The notes: generated from the sequence alone by a model not told the origin. Positions 23,001 through 32,426 are shown, counted from the stretch's first letter. The stretch: 64,000 nucleotides of DNA from Aestuariivirga sp. (GCF_020252405.1 NZ_JADCDA010000075.1:16931-80930); one strand, 5' to 3'. Program-made: numbers and translations.

Positions 23001-24056
23001 TCACATGCGCTGGAAGGCCGCCCAGGGAATGTCGAGGGCGGAGTCGCCGGTGAGTGCGTCCAGCAGGGCTGTGGTGAGGGGCAGCGACCTCGCGTCAAGC
23101 GCGCCGGTGCTCATCATGGCGCGGAGTGTCGCCGCCACGGCGACGCCGAGCTCAGCGCCCTCGATGGTGTCGCCTTTCATCGGGCCGTCCCTGGTTTGGC
23201 CGTAGGTGAGGCCGCGCCCGAGATTGTTGCCCAGCCTTGAATTGCGGCCCGCCTGGCAGGTGACATAGAGATCGCCCGCACCCGGCATGCCCCAGACGCT
23301 CTGTTCCGAGCCGCCATGGGCGCGGACCAGCACCGTCAGCTCGCGGATCGCCTGGCCGAAAATGACGGCCGCGGCATTGTGGTTGAAGGCGCGGTTTTCC
23401 GTGGCGGGCATGTTTTCGAGACGCCCCGCCGCCCAGCCGACGCCGATCGCGAAGAAGTTCTTGAAGGCCGCGCAGATCTCGACGCCGATGACATCGGCGG
23501 AGAGGCGCGGATGATAGTAGTCGCACGCCAGCATGTCGCAGAGCGTCTGCGCGAAGGCAAGATCGTGCGCGGTGATGACGGTGCCGGTCTGCCGCCTGAC
23601 CGCGAGTTCGCCGGCGATGCAGGGGCCTCCGATGGCGGCGATGGCGAGCGCAATGCCGGTGCGGCGCTTCACTTCCGCGGCCACGCGATCAGGCAGGGCG
23701 GTGAGGCGGCCGACCTCCGGGTGCATGCCCTTGGTGATCATCACGATGGGCACGGGACCCTTGAGCGTTTCGCACAGGCGGTCGATGGCCCAGCCGACAC
23801 CGGCCGAACTGATGCCGAGCAGGATCAGGTCCGTGTCGCCGCCCAGCGCCGTGGCGAATTCATCGTGCTGGAAGGCGGCAACACCCCCGGGGAGCTTGAC
23901 GTTGAGCCTGGGATGGCGGCCCGTGGCCCTGACGCTGTCGATGATCCCGGTGTCGAGATGGGTGCCCACGAGGCGGACGCCGTGGCCGCGGTCGCGCAGC
24001 GGCATGCACATGGACGAGCCCATGACGCCGGCGCCGAGGATGGTGACGGTGCTCAC
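23001..24056 (-). CDS. NAD(P)-dependent glycerol-3-phosphate dehydrogenase family protein (GpsA-like)
   Basis: STVTILGAGVMGSSMCMPL Rossmann; GVEICAAFKNFFAIGVGWAAG; MPGAGDLYVTCQAGRNSRLGNNLGRG. Confidence 0.87.
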   Translation of the reverse strand: MSTVTILGAGVMGSSMCMPLRDRGHGVRLVGTHLDTGIIDSVRATGRHPRLNVKLPGGVAAFQHDEFATALGGDTDLILLGISSAGVGWAIDRLCETLKGPVPIVMITKGMHPEVGRLTALPDRVAAEVKRRTGIALAIAAIGGPCIAGELAVRRQTGTVITAHDLAFAQTLCDMLACDYYHPRLSADVIGVEICAAFKNFFAIGVGWAAGRLENMPATENRAFNHNAAAVIFGQAIRELTVLVRAHGGSEQSVWGMPGAGDLYVTCQAGRNSRLGNNLGRGLTYGQTRDGPMKGDTIEGAELGVAVAATLRAMMSTGALDARSLPLTTALLDALTGDSALDIPWAAFQRM

Positions 24057-25105
24057 GCCAGGGCCTTTCCGCTTGTCGCGTCGAAGAGGTGCACCTTCTC
24101 GAGGCGCGGCTGCAGGTGGAAGACCTCGTCACGCGAGAGCGACACGCGGTCCTGGGTGATGGCGCAGATCTCCTGCCCGCCCATGTCGGCATAGATGTGC
24201 ATCTCGGGGCCTGTCGGCTCCACCACCACGACCTTGGCGGGGGCGCCTGAGCCGAAGGTGAAGTGTTCGGGCCTGATGCCATAGACCACCTTCTGGCCCG
24301 GCGTGGCCTTGTGGACGGGCGGCAGCGGCAGCACCGTGCCTTCGCCCAGGAGCACGCCATCGGACGTGACCTCGCCCTTCAGGAGGTTCATCGACGGCGA
24401 GCCGATGAATTCGGCGACGAAGAGATTGGCCGGCCTGTCATAGACTTCGAGCGGCGAGCCTTCCTGTTCGATATGGCCGTCGCGCAGGATGACGATCTTG
24501 TCGGCCATGGTCATGGCTTCGATCTGGTCATGCGTGACGTAGACGGTGGTGGTCCTGAGGCGCTCGTGCAGCTCCTTGATCTCGGTGCGCATCTGCACGC
24601 GCAGCTTGGCGTCGAGATTGGAGAGCGGCTCGTCGAAGAGGAAGACGGCGGGATTTCGAACGATGGCGCGGCCCATGGCGACGCGCTGGCGCTGGCCGCC
24701 CGAAAGCTCGCGCGGGTAGCGGTCCAGGTAAGGTTCGAGGTTCAGGATCTTCGCCGCCCACTTCACCTTCTCGTCGATCTCGGACTGCGGACGCCTGGCG
24801 AGCTGCAGGGAGAAGCTCATGTTGTCCCTGACCTTCATGTGGGCGTAGAGCGCATAGTTCTGGAACACCATGGCGATGTTCCGGTCCTTCGGGTGCACCT
24901 TGTTGACGCGGCGGCCCTGGATCTCGATGTCGCCCGAGGTGACGCTTTCCAACCCCGCGATCATGCGCAGGAGGGTGGACTTGCCGCAACCGGAGGGCCC
25001 GAGCAGCACCACGAAGGACCCGTCGTCGATCGTGAGGTCGATGCCGTGCACGACCTCGAGGTTGCCGTAGTTCTTCCTGACGTTCTTGATCGTTACCGAT
25101 GACAT
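24053..25105 (-). CDS. Carbohydrate ABC transporter ATP-binding protein (UgpC/MalK type)
   Basis: LLGPSGCGKSTLLRMIAGLE Walker A, LSGGQRQRVAMGRA signature, FLFDEPLSNLD Walker B, C-terminal TOBE region. Confidence 0.95.
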   Translation of the reverse strand: MSSVTIKNVRKNYGNLEVVHGIDLTIDDGSFVVLLGPSGCGKSTLLRMIAGLESVTSGDIEIQGRRVNKVHPKDRNIAMVFQNYALYAHMKVRDNMSFSLQLARRPQSEIDEKVKWAAKILNLEPYLDRYPRELSGGQRQRVAMGRAIVRNPAVFLFDEPLSNLDAKLRVQMRTEIKELHERLRTTTVYVTHDQIEAMTMADKIVILRDGHIEQEGSPLEVYDRPANLFVAEFIGSPSMNLLKGEVTSDGVLLGEGTVLPLPPVHKATPGQKVVYGIRPEHFTFGSGAPAKVVVVEPTGPEMHIYADMGGQEICAITQDRVSLSRDEVFHLQPRLEKVHLFDATSGKALA

Positions 25106-25114
25106 TCTACGGTC

Positions 25115-26434
25115 CTATTGTTCATCGCGGGCGAGGAAATCGTCGAGCAGGCCGGCATCGTCCGCCAAGTCGAGGAAGGACCAGCGGTTGCGGACATCGC
25201 GGGCGAATTTCATGGCATCGCGCCACACCTGGCGGTCGAGGCCGAGCTCGGTGGCCGTGGTCGGGCCCCCGGCCGCGGCGAGCGCCGCCTTCATCTTCGC
25301 CGGATCCATGAGCATGGGGCGCAGTTCCCCGCGGAGCTGCGGCCACATGGCGGCGAGCTTCCTGTTGAAGGCTTCGGCCCCGGCGCGGTCGAAGGATTTC
25401 TTCCTGGCTTCGGCATGGCACATGCGGCCGATGGCCTCGCCATAGCGGGCGACGAATTCCTTTTCCTCGATGTGCGTCGCCCTGATCAGCGGCGGCTGGT
25501 CGAGGGCAAGAAGCTCATGGTGGAGGCGCGCGATGGCGAGCGAGGCCACGCCCACCTGCTGGCCATGCGTTGACCCCGGATGCTTTCCGCCGGCGAACAT
25601 GTCGATCCAGTGCGACACCTGATGCTCGCCCATCGAGCCGTGGTGCGACACGCCGGTGAAGCAGACGCCGAGGCCGCAGAGCGTCAGCACGCGGTGGAGA
25701 TGGCCGTTGGCGGCGATATCATGGGTCTTGAGGCCCGCCGCGTTGTCGATCATGCGGGGCTCGTCGCCGCCGGTGAGGGTGTAGGGCACGCCCGAATAGA
25801 AGGTGCCGAACAGGCGGTGCGAGGCCCACCATTCGACCTGCGCGGTGGGGCGGCAGAGCGAGTCGCCGAGGCCCGCGGCGGAGAGCCAGTGCGGCGCGGC
25901 GGCGGAGACTTTCAGGTCGAGGAAGATGCCGCGCGGGGCATGGGCGGGAAGCGAGGTCTTGTAGCCGTTCGCCAGCGTCACCGAGGCGGTGGAGGCGGCA
26001 TAGCCGTTCATCGAGGCGGCCGTGCCGAAGGTGGCGTATTTCCGTCCGTCCTTGAAGGTGGCGAATTTGCAGGTGTCAGAGAGGGCGCCGGAGCCCACCG
26101 CGACCAGCGCATCGGCGTGGCGCGTCTTCTCCCGCACCATGGCGATGGTCGGTTCGTCGCAGTGGGTGTCGCCGGGGAGAACGAGTTCCTCGACGGCGCC
26201 GAGCGACTTCAGGCGCCTGGCGACGCGGCGGCCCATGGCCTCATGCGTGTTGACGTCCGAGACCACCGCGATGCGCCTGCCGAGATTCAAAGGGGCCAGC
26301 ACGTCGGCCTCGCCGCCATCGAGGTCTTCCTCGATGCGGATCACCTCGAAAGGGACGGTGGCGGTCTTCCCCGTGGCGGGGTCCTGCCAGCGGCCCGCCA
26401 CCACATCGCTGATCAGTTCGTTCCAGTCGGTCAT
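25115..26434 (-). CDS. sn-glycerol-1-phosphate dehydrogenase-like (EgsA/AraM family)
   Basis: VGSGALSDTCKFATFKDGRKYATFGTAASMNGYAASTASVT; GLGDSLCRPTAQVEWW; SHHGSMGEHQVSHWIDMFAGGKHPGSTHGQQVGV. Confidence 0.85.
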   Translation of the reverse strand: MTDWNELISDVVAGRWQDPATGKTATVPFEVIRIEEDLDGGEADVLAPLNLGRRIAVVSDVNTHEAMGRRVARRLKSLGAVEELVLPGDTHCDEPTIAMVREKTRHADALVAVGSGALSDTCKFATFKDGRKYATFGTAASMNGYAASTASVTLANGYKTSLPAHAPRGIFLDLKVSAAAPHWLSAAGLGDSLCRPTAQVEWWASHRLFGTFYSGVPYTLTGGDEPRMIDNAAGLKTHDIAANGHLHRVLTLCGLGVCFTGVSHHGSMGEHQVSHWIDMFAGGKHPGSTHGQQVGVASLAIARLHHELLALDQPPLIRATHIEEKEFVARYGEAIGRMCHAEARKKSFDRAGAEAFNRKLAAMWPQLRGELRPMLMDPAKMKAALAAAGGPTTATELGLDRQVWRDAMKFARDVRNRWSFLDLADDAGLLDDFLARDEQ

Positions 26435-27957
26435 TTCCGTGCGCTTCGCGAGAAATCGACGAGTTTCTGGTTCCAGCCGGAGAGCTTCGGCCAGAGTTCG
26501 GCATAGATGGCGAGCAGGTCCTGGTAGCGGGCCTTATCCTTCTTGCGCGGGCGGAAGGTCTTCGACGGCTTGCCGGACATGGCGGCGGAGGCCTGCGGGA
26601 GGCTCTTGTACCAGCCCGCACCCCTGGCAGCCGCCATGGCGGCGCCCAGTGCGGAGGCTTCCGCCGTTTCCAGCCGCTTCACCTCGCGCGCCGAGGCATC
26701 CGCCAGGATCTGGCACCACAGGTCGGAGCGCGAGCCGCCGCCCACCGCGGCGAAATGCGTGATGGGTGTCGTGGCATCCGCCACCTGGTTGGTCATCATC
26801 GCCTGTTCCAGCGCCACGCCTTCAAGCAGCGCGCGATAGACATCGCCGCGCGAGTGGTTGCCCGAAAGACCGGCGATGACGCCGCGGGCGGCCGAGTCCC
26901 AGTAGGGCGTCATCACGCCGGACCAGTAGGGCACCAGCACAAGGCCGTGAGCGCCGATGGGGGAGGCGGCGGCTTCCGCCTCCAGCGCCTGGAAGATGGC
27001 CGGGTGCTTGCCCGGGTTCACATTGAACAGACGCTCCACCATCCAGTTGACGAGGAAAGTGCCGGTGCGGATTGCGGTTTCGAAGGAGAAGCCCTCCTCG
27101 CCCACCGCCATCATGGTGCGGAAGGACCGGTGCACGGCATAGTGCCTGCCATAGCTGCCCGAGACCGCGGCGGTGCCAAGGTTCACATAGGCGCGGCCCT
27201 CAAGGAATGTGTTGGCGCCGGTGCCGGCGCATTGCCCGTCGCCGCCGCCGGCGATGACGGGGGTTCCGGGTTTGAGGCCGGTGAGCCTGGCGGCTTCGGC
27301 CGTCACCCCGCCCATGATGTCACCCGGGCGATGGAGCCGCGGCAGCTGCTCGCGCGTCAGCCGCGCGGCCTTGAGCAGAACGTCCGACCAGTCATAGGCG
27401 CTGGCGTCGAGGAGGCCCATGGGATCGGCCGAGGCGGTGGAGGTGGCCCATTGGCCGGTGAGGAAATGGGTGAGGACGCCGTGCACCTCCGCCGTCTTGG
27501 CGGTCCTGCCCCAGAGCTTCGGCATGTGGGTTGAGAGCCAGCGGCAGCGATAGAGGCAGGGGGTGACGTCGGCGGGCTTGCCGGAGACTCGGTGCAGCGT
27601 GTCGGCGCCGAGTTCGGACACGATGTCCTTGACTTCCTTCTGGGCGCGCTCGTCGAGCCACAGCGTGCCGGGGCGGAGGGCTTTGCCCCTGGCGTCGAAC
27701 TGCGCGAAGCTTTCGCGCTGGTTGGAAATGGCGAGGCCCGCGACGCGCTTTGCGTCGATCTTCTTCAACAGCTGCCTCAGCGCCCTGGTGAGCGCGCCGG
27801 TCCAGTCGCCGACCTCCTGCTCGAACCAGCCGGGATGCGGGTTGGACAGCGCAATGGGCGCTCTGCCTTCCGCGACGATGCGGCCCCTTGCATCGAAGGC
27901 AATGGCTTTGGTGGCCGTGGTCGAACTGTCGATGCCGATGACGAGATCGGGGCGCAT
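26431..27957 (-). CDS. FGGY-family carbohydrate kinase
   Basis: MRPDLVIGIDSSTTATKAIAFD; AISNQRESFAQFDARGKALRPGTLWLDERA; VIAGGGDGQCAGTGAN; AAVGGGSRSDLWCQILAD. ATGA overlap with 25115 gene. Confidence 0.92.
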   Translation of the reverse strand: MRPDLVIGIDSSTTATKAIAFDARGRIVAEGRAPIALSNPHPGWFEQEVGDWTGALTRALRQLLKKIDAKRVAGLAISNQRESFAQFDARGKALRPGTLWLDERAQKEVKDIVSELGADTLHRVSGKPADVTPCLYRCRWLSTHMPKLWGRTAKTAEVHGVLTHFLTGQWATSTASADPMGLLDASAYDWSDVLLKAARLTREQLPRLHRPGDIMGGVTAEAARLTGLKPGTPVIAGGGDGQCAGTGANTFLEGRAYVNLGTAAVSGSYGRHYAVHRSFRTMMAVGEEGFSFETAIRTGTFLVNWMVERLFNVNPGKHPAIFQALEAEAAASPIGAHGLVLVPYWSGVMTPYWDSAARGVIAGLSGNHSRGDVYRALLEGVALEQAMMTNQVADATTPITHFAAVGGGSRSDLWCQILADASAREVKRLETAEASALGAAMAAARGAGWYKSLPQASAAMSGKPSKTFRPRKKDKARYQDLLAIYAELWPKLSGWNQKLVDFSRSARK

Positions 27958-28010
27958 GGGACGTGAGGCTTCTTTCCGGGGTGAAGACGGAGGCGGCCTG
28001 CGCAACGGAC

Positions 28011-28033
28011 CCTCAAGCGCATGGCGCTTGAGG
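28011..28033. repeat. Palindrome, 10-bp arms
   Basis: CCTCAAGCGC-ATG-GCGCTTGAGG, flanked by a further outer pair CGCAACG/CGTTGCG (28001-28046). Confidence 0.8.
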
Positions 28034-28043
28034 GCAGGACGTT

Positions 28044-28067
28044 GCGCCAGACTTTCAACTCTGGCGC
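28044..28067. repeat. Palindrome, 8-bp arms
   Basis: GCGCCAGA-CTTTCAAC-TCTGGCGC. Confidence 0.8.
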
Positions 28068-28137
28068 ACCTTACGCTTCGCAAGCGTTGCCGCTTGCCCG
28101 CACGATGCGCTGTGCCGCCTCCGCGTGGCGTGGTTCA

Positions 28138-28173
28138 GAGCAGGTTTCGGTTCAGCGGAATCGAAACCTGCTC
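28138..28173. repeat. Palindrome, 12-bp arms
   Basis: GAGCAGGTTTCG-GTTCAGCGGAAT-CGAAACCTGCTC. Confidence 0.85.
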
Positions 28174-28185
28174 CATCTCTTTGCT

Positions 28186-28290
28186 TGGCCGCATTTTCGA
28201 CGGTCAACCGGTGTCCACTTGACCTGAAAATGCTTTGTCTGGCCGCATTTTCGACGGTCAACCGGTGCCCACTTGACCTGAAAATGCTTT
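28186..28290. repeat. 54-bp tandem duplication of a palindromic intergenic element
   Basis: TGGCCGCATTTTCGACGGTCAACCGGTG(T/C)CCACTTGACCTGAAAATGCTTT occurs at 28186 and 28240; each copy has GCATTTTC..GAAAATGC arms. Confidence 0.9.
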
Positions 28291-29809
28291 AGAGCCCGGC
28301 GTCGGCCACGGCGGCATCGATCGCCGCGGCGATCGTGTCCATGCACTTCTTCGGGTCGCCGCCGAAGTCCTGGCCGGTCAGCAGCTTGCCGAGGTTCACC
28401 GGGATCTCGTTGTTCGAGAAGCCGGCCCACAGCGGCATGTCGGGCTCGGACGCCATGTCGTTGTCGATGATCCACTTCACCAGCTCGAGATGGCGCGTGG
28501 TGCCGGGGCCCACGACAGCCTTCGCCGCAACGCGCGGATCGGTGAAGGATGAGATGCGCATCGGCGCGAAGCCGCCGATGAGCGTGCAGCGGGTCATCAC
28601 ATCCTTCGAGCAAGCCCACTGCATGAAGATCCACGCGGCGTCGACGTTCTTGGAGTATTTCGACAGGCCGAGCACCGAGCCGCCCTGATGCGCGCGGTTC
28701 GGCACTTCGCCGAAGCCCACTTCGGACTTCGGACGAAGGTCCTTGCCGGTGAGCGGCTTCGCCGGCATCCACAGGCCCTGCACCTTGGAGTCCTTGCCGT
28801 CGAGGCCGGGGAAGAACTCGTCCCAGGACTGGACGAGGGCGCACTGGCCGGACGCCATCATCTGGAACTGGCCGTCCCAGGTGGAGTTGAGCGATTCCGG
28901 CGGGGCATTCTTCGCCCATTCCTGGTACAGCGCGAGGCCCCGGATGCCGGCCTCGTCATTGCCCTTGAACTTCTTGTCGGCGCCGAAGATCGAGCCGCCG
29001 GCGTTCCACACCATCTGGGTCCAGTCGCAGTTCAGCGAATAGTGGCCGGACTTGGCCTGAAGGCCGGTGCCGTACATGCCGTTGGCCTTCTCCGCCTCGG
29101 TGATCTTCTTGATGGCGGCGGTGAACTCCTCCTCCGTCTTCGGCACCGCGATGCCGTGCTTCTCCAGAACGTCCTTGCGGTACATGAGCATGAAGATCGG
29201 GATGTCGAAGGGAATGCCGACCATCTTGCCGTCATACATGGCGAGGCCTTCGACCAGCGGCTTGGAGAAGTCGTCCCAGTCAAAGCCCGGCATGGCGAGG
29301 TTCGGCTTGTCCTTGTAGTACTGCACCGGATCGATGGTGTCCTGCGCGAAGGTGGCCACCCAGGACTGGTCAAGGTAATAGAGGTCATAGGTGCCGAGCT
29401 GGCCCTGCACGTCCTGCGTGGCCTTGGCGAGAACCTGCTCCAGGGGAACGATCTCGACCTCCACCTCGATGCCCGTCGGCTCTGTGAATTCCTTCTTGAT
29501 CTGGTCGAGCACGACGGTGGGGGGCGTTGCTTCCGAGGTGTAGCGGATCTTGGCGCCCTTGAAGGGGGCGCCCACGTCCTTCAGCCACTGCGTCATGGAC
29601 GCATCCTGCGCCATGGCCTCGGTGCCGATGAGCCCCAAATTGCCGCGGAAGCCGCGGCTGTTGCCGAGAAGGCCTGCCGAGAAGGCCGAGAAGCCGACGC
29701 CGGCGAGCGCCATCTTCTTCATGAAATCGCGCTTGGAGATGCGGCGGGCGGCAAAGTCGCGGGCCGTATCGGCGATGAACGTCTTCTTGTCGTGGTCTTT
29801 GAAGCTCAT
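28289..29809 (-). CDS. ABC transporter extracellular solute-binding protein (carbohydrate type)
   Basis: Family-1 SBP pattern (DLYYLDQSWVATFAQDT, YRKDVLEKHGIAVPKTEEEF, GSVLGLSKYSKNVDAAWIFMQW); start trimmed to 29809. Confidence 0.9.
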   Translation of the reverse strand: MSFKDHDKKTFIADTARDFAARRISKRDFMKKMALAGVGFSAFSAGLLGNSRGFRGNLGLIGTEAMAQDASMTQWLKDVGAPFKGAKIRYTSEATPPTVVLDQIKKEFTEPTGIEVEVEIVPLEQVLAKATQDVQGQLGTYDLYYLDQSWVATFAQDTIDPVQYYKDKPNLAMPGFDWDDFSKPLVEGLAMYDGKMVGIPFDIPIFMLMYRKDVLEKHGIAVPKTEEEFTAAIKKITEAEKANGMYGTGLQAKSGHYSLNCDWTQMVWNAGGSIFGADKKFKGNDEAGIRGLALYQEWAKNAPPESLNSTWDGQFQMMASGQCALVQSWDEFFPGLDGKDSKVQGLWMPAKPLTGKDLRPKSEVGFGEVPNRAHQGGSVLGLSKYSKNVDAAWIFMQWACSKDVMTRCTLIGGFAPMRISSFTDPRVAAKAVVGPGTTRHLELVKWIIDNDMASEPDMPLWAGFSNNEIPVNLGKLLTGQDFGGDPKKCMDTIAAAIDAAVADAGL

Positions 29810-29853
29810 TGAAATCCTCCCATGGGTTTGAGCTTTGGGTTCTCGCGCGCGGA

Positions 29854-30762
29854 TCACTCTTTCAGCGAGCCAAGGGTGAGGCCGCGCACCAGATTCTTTT
29901 GGACGAGCAGGATGAAGATGAAGCTCGGGATGATCGCCGCGGTGCCGAGCGCCGCGATGAAGCCCCATTCATTGCCCGTCGAGGTCACGAAGGTCTGGAT
30001 CTTCACCGGAACGGTGCGGATCTCCGTCGTGAGGAACAGCGAAAGCAGGAACTCGGTCCAGCTGAAGATGAAGACGAGGACGGCCGAGGCCGCGATGCCG
30101 CCCCTGACCATCGGCAGCACCACCTTGCGGAAGGTCTGGAAGCGGGTGGCCCCGTCGATCATCGCCGCCTCGTCAACATCCTTCGGCACGTCGTCGAGAA
30201 AGGACTTCATGAGGAGCACGGCGATGGGCAGGTTCATCAGCGCATAGATCATCATGAGGCCGAGATAGCCCATGGCGAGGTTGTCCGTGTCGCGCAGGCC
30301 CGCCGTCTTGTAGATCGTGACGAGCGGCACGAGGATGGCGATGGGCGGCATGAAGCGCTGGCCCAGCACCCAGTTGAGATAGTGGCCGCGGCCGCGGAAC
30401 ATCATGCGCGAGATGGCATAGGCCGCGAAGACAGCGACGCTCATGGTGATGGCCGTGGCGCCGAGCGAGACGATGACCGATTCGAGGATCGACTGGCGCG
30501 AATCATAGGCGCCGCCGCCGCCCACCCCCATGCCGATGCCCTGGTCGATGGCCATCTCCGAGCGCGACATGCCGAGCAGCGTCACGCCGTAATTGATGAA
30601 GGTCGGCGCGAAATCGAAAAAGTTGACGCGGTCCTTGTCGAAGATCGCATAGGCCGGCTTGATCGAGGTCAGCGCCCACCAGAAAATGGGGAACATGAAG
30701 AGGCCGACCACGAGGATGGCCGTGACATCGCGCAGGATCTGCAGGGCGCGCGGGGTTTCCAT
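29854..30762 (-). CDS. Carbohydrate ABC transporter permease (MalG type)
   Basis: METPRALQILRDV start; EAAMIDGATRFQTFRKVVLPMVRGGIAASAVLVFIFSWTEF EAA loop. Confidence 0.92.
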   Translation of the reverse strand: METPRALQILRDVTAILVVGLFMFPIFWWALTSIKPAYAIFDKDRVNFFDFAPTFINYGVTLLGMSRSEMAIDQGIGMGVGGGGAYDSRQSILESVIVSLGATAITMSVAVFAAYAISRMMFRGRGHYLNWVLGQRFMPPIAILVPLVTIYKTAGLRDTDNLAMGYLGLMMIYALMNLPIAVLLMKSFLDDVPKDVDEAAMIDGATRFQTFRKVVLPMVRGGIAASAVLVFIFSWTEFLLSLFLTTEIRTVPVKIQTFVTSTGNEWGFIAALGTAAIIPSFIFILLVQKNLVRGLTLGSLKE

Positions 30763-31688
30763 CAGAGCCTCACCCTGAAGATCCGCATGAACAGGGTCGA
30801 GACGACGATGACGATGACCAGCGTCAGCAGCGCCACGGTGGAGGCATAGGGGAAATCGGCATTGCCGAAATAGATGCGGCCGGCATAGGAGGTGAGCGTC
30901 TCCGTCGCGGTGCCTGGCCCCGAATCCGTCATCACCTTCACATAGTCGAAGGCGCGGAACAGGTCGATGCCGCGGATCAGCACCGCAATGGCGATGACCT
31001 TCGACATCATCGGAAGGGTGAGCCTGAAGAAGGCCTGGAATGCACTGGCGCCGTCGATGGCGGCGGCCTCGAAAGGTTCCTTCGGCAGCGAGCGCAGGCC
31101 CGCCAGCATGATCAAAACCATGAAGGGCGTCCACTGCCAGATTTCCGCCAGCAGCACGCCGGCCATGGCGGTGTTGGCCGTGCCCAGAATGGAGAAGCCG
31201 GGCGGAAAGACCCCAAGCGCGATCAGCCCGCGGCTCAACACGCCGAAGGAGCCGTTGAGCATGAGGAGGAACATCATGCCGGTGACGGCGGGCGGGATGA
31301 CGAGGGGCAGCGTCATCATGGCGCGCAGCACGCCGTAGCCTTTGCGGTCCGAATCGAGCAGCAGCGCAATCAGCATGCCCAGCACCAGCTGGAAGACCAG
31401 CGCCACGCCGGTATAGAGGAAGGTATTGTAGATGGCATTCCACACGCGCTCGTCGGCGAGGATCTTGGTCCAGTTGTGGGTGGGGTCGAAGGTCATCTTC
31501 CGGGTGGCGGCGTTCCTCTTGTAGAGCGACAGTGTTATCGCATAGATCAGCGGATAGATGCCGAAAACCGCCATCAGCGCCGCCGTCGGCAACAGCCAGG
31601 GCAAGGGGCTCTCCGACGTCAGCCAGTGCGGCAGCCACGGACGGCGCTCCGGCGCGGCGCCAACGGGGCTGGCGGAATCGGCAGTCAT
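30762..31688 (-). CDS. Sugar ABC transporter permease (MalF type)
   Basis: EAAAIDGASAFQAFFRLTLPMMSKVIAIAVLIRGIDLFRAFDYV; start may be 31688 or 31721. Confidence 0.92.
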   Translation of the reverse strand: MTADSASPVGAAPERRPWLPHWLTSESPLPWLLPTAALMAVFGIYPLIYAITLSLYKRNAATRKMTFDPTHNWTKILADERVWNAIYNTFLYTGVALVFQLVLGMLIALLLDSDRKGYGVLRAMMTLPLVIPPAVTGMMFLLMLNGSFGVLSRGLIALGVFPPGFSILGTANTAMAGVLLAEIWQWTPFMVLIMLAGLRSLPKEPFEAAAIDGASAFQAFFRLTLPMMSKVIAIAVLIRGIDLFRAFDYVKVMTDSGPGTATETLTSYAGRIYFGNADFPYASTVALLTLVIVIVVSTLFMRIFRVRL

Positions 31689-31946
31689 CAGCACGGCTCC
31701 CATTCCCGGCGTTGCGGGCAATCGTATTTGTCATTTTTGAATTGCAAAAGTGCAGGGGAATTGGCCGCAAGTCAACGGCGCGCAGCCAAATGGCGCAGGA
31801 TATCGCAGCGCAAACAGTATGTTGCAGTGCGACGGTTGCCCCTAGCAGATGCCCCCAAATGCCAAAGTAACGGGTTTCAATGCGATTCACTTTCCTGATA
31901 TGGAGGTGAAAACAACCGGAAGTAAAAAACGGGTCGAGGTCGCCAT

Positions 31947-32426
31947 ATGAACCTGAAGGAAGTTCTGAGAGGGGTCAAAATCACGTTGGACGAAGGAAAG
32001 TGGCAGGAAGGTCATGTACCACGTTCGGCCTTCCCTCTATCCGGGTTGTCGAACAAGCGATACAAATATGGCCCAGATTACAAATGGCGCGTAGTGCGAT
32101 TCCAATGCGTCGGCGAGGTATGTCGAGTGCTAATCATCTTGAATGAGGACAAACAGATTTTTCGCGCAACGCTGGGCGTTGAGGACAACGGCGACATGCG
32201 AGTGCTCTGTCAGTTCGAGTACCACGCTTCAGAACCCGGTTGGCATTGTCACCTAAAGTTAGATGATCATTCAAGAGTGGAACCGGGTTATGCGAGGAAG
32301 ACCGCTCGCCGTTGGCCGGCTAGGCACGCCAAACATTCAAGAACAGATTTTAACGTTACGATCAGGTCTGGTGTGTCGGTGGCTGCAGAGCGCTTTCGCT
32401 TCAAGGCTCAGGGCGATCTAATATGA
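31947..32426 (+). CDS. Hypothetical protein, partner of downstream DUF1828-type protein
   Basis: 159 aa, no family recognised; visibly lower GC than neighbours; TGA overlaps the next ATG (ATGA, 32423-32426). Confidence 0.65.
   Translation: MNLKEVLRGVKITLDEGKWQEGHVPRSAFPLSGLSNKRYKYGPDYKWRVVRFQCVGEVCRVLIILNEDKQIFRATLGVEDNGDMRVLCQFEYHASEPGWHCHLKLDDHSRVEPGYARKTARRWPARHAKHSRTDFNVTIRSGVSVAAERFRFKAQGDLI

Noticed and set aside
28186-28290. Possible CRISPR-like or IS terminal repeat
   Set aside because: Only two abutting copies, internal palindrome, no transposase ORF nearby; better explained as an intergenic palindromic repeat.
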